From the NCBI GenBank assembly GCA_022839745.1, contig JALHJB010000023.1:1-36878 (forward strand): a stretch of DNA of 36,878 bases. Reading direction: 5' to 3'. Made by a program: the position numbers and the translations under genes. This stretch comes from Actinomycetes bacterium. GTDB lineage: Bacteria; Actinomycetota; Coriobacteriia; Anaerosomatales; Anaerosomataceae. Below the pieces are notes generated by a model. It was not told where the DNA came from and ran no database searches. It saw only the letters and a list, made by a program, of their open reading frames with translations. The stretch's first letter is position 1; each line of letters starts with the position of its first letter. Positions 36,623 through 36,878 of the stretch are shown one piece after another.

Positions 36623-36878
36623 ATGAATCACGCACACTCATCGGACCTGTTCGCCCGCGCGCAGCGCGTCATCCCCGGTGGCGTGAACTCGCCGGTCCGC
36701 GCGTTCAAGAGCGTCGGCATCGACCCGCTGTTCTACGAGCGCGCCAAGGGCTCGCGTGTGTGGGATGCCGACGGCAACGAGTACATCGATTTCGTGGCTT
36801 CGTGGGGTCCGATGATCCTCGGCCACGCGCCGGACGTCGTGTTGGATGCGGTGCGCGAGCAGCTGGACAAGGGCACCA
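36623..36878 (+). CDS. hemL: Glutamate-1-semialdehyde 2,1-aminomutase (N-terminal part, cut by window end)
   Basis: PLP enzyme converting the HemA product glutamate-1-semialdehyde to 5-aminolevulinate. The 85 visible codons start at ATG 36623 (AGGGGG about 10 bases upstream) with the family opening SSDLFARAQRVIPGGVNSPVRAF, then GSRVWDADGNEYIDFVASWGPMILGHAPD, which is diagnostic for GSAM over other class III aminotransferases. The catalytic lysine lies beyond the window. With hemA, C, D and B upstream this completes the path to uroporphyrinogen III. Confidence 0.95.
   Translation, partial: MNHAHSSDLFARAQRVIPGGVNSPVRAFKSVGIDPLFYERAKGSRVWDADGNEYIDFVASWGPMILGHAPDVVLDAVREQLDKGT

Overview
The window (36.9 kb, GC-rich, frequent GTG starts, tightly packed overlapping genes) is nearly all cofactor biosynthesis. 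Gene content suggests a strictly anaerobic or anaerobically respiring high-GC bacterium, most likely a Coriobacteriia-type actinobacterium. The pointers are an AhbA/B + AhbD type (siroheme-dependent) haem route, a Cys-type CcmE, HemA-C-D-B-L genes and zinc-type HemB. This taxonomic guess is inference from gene content, not a database result.

Layout. Positions 1-1264 carry the end of a prepilin gene and a second PilX-like pilin gene. Codon choice and content differ from everything that follows, so this end looks like a foreign or mis-joined segment, with the boundary near 1225-1268. 1268-3090: two consecutive MinD/Mrp-type ATPases, each with an inserted double 4Fe-4S ferredoxin module. 3125-3376: a relic of a TadC-type secretion protein. 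3471-5725: folate genes folE-folP-folK, with folK carrying an extra C-terminal domain. 5852-11144: panB, panC (interrupted by a ~34-nt deletion/frameshift), nadA, nadB and nadC, making pantoate/pantothenate and the NAD precursor. 11141-13950: a small membrane protein, a DedA protein, birA (with DNA-binding domain) and the biotin transporter bioY, which has a good candidate BirA operator overlapping its promoter. 14100-18079: an SbcD/YhaO-like nuclease and a YhaN-like SMC-type ATPase. 18171-20321 (minus strand): a PhoR/PhoB-like two-component pair. 20437-21201: coaX, closed by a strong hairpin.

21438-27709: a System I cytochrome c maturation cluster in the order ccmE-ccmF-ccmA-ccmB-ccmC-ccmD, followed by a HemX/CcsA-like protein. 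27720-28562: a 3-ketosphinganine-reductase-like SDR. 28815-36878: haem biosynthesis hemA-hemC-hemD, tRNA-Ala(CGC), a small membrane protein, hemB, a YbjQ-family protein, an AhbD-like radical SAM protein, an AhbA-AhbB fusion (siroheme decarboxylase) and the start of hemL.

How it fits together: HemA/L/B/C/D take glutamyl-tRNA to uroporphyrinogen III. AhbAB and AhbD belong to the route siroheme -> didecarboxysiroheme -> Fe-coproporphyrin -> haem b. Siroheme synthase and AhbC are not in this window. The ccm genes would then export haem and attach it to c-type cytochromes, so haem production and its main use are side by side. No CRISPR array, transposase, phage gene or defence system was seen. The most unusual signals are a dispersed palindromic element found both in-frame inside the ahbD-like gene and upstream of hemL, the His/Gly/Pro-rich N-terminal extension of that protein, the FolK fusion, the two-OB-fold Cys-type CcmE, the CcmC insertion and the broken panC.
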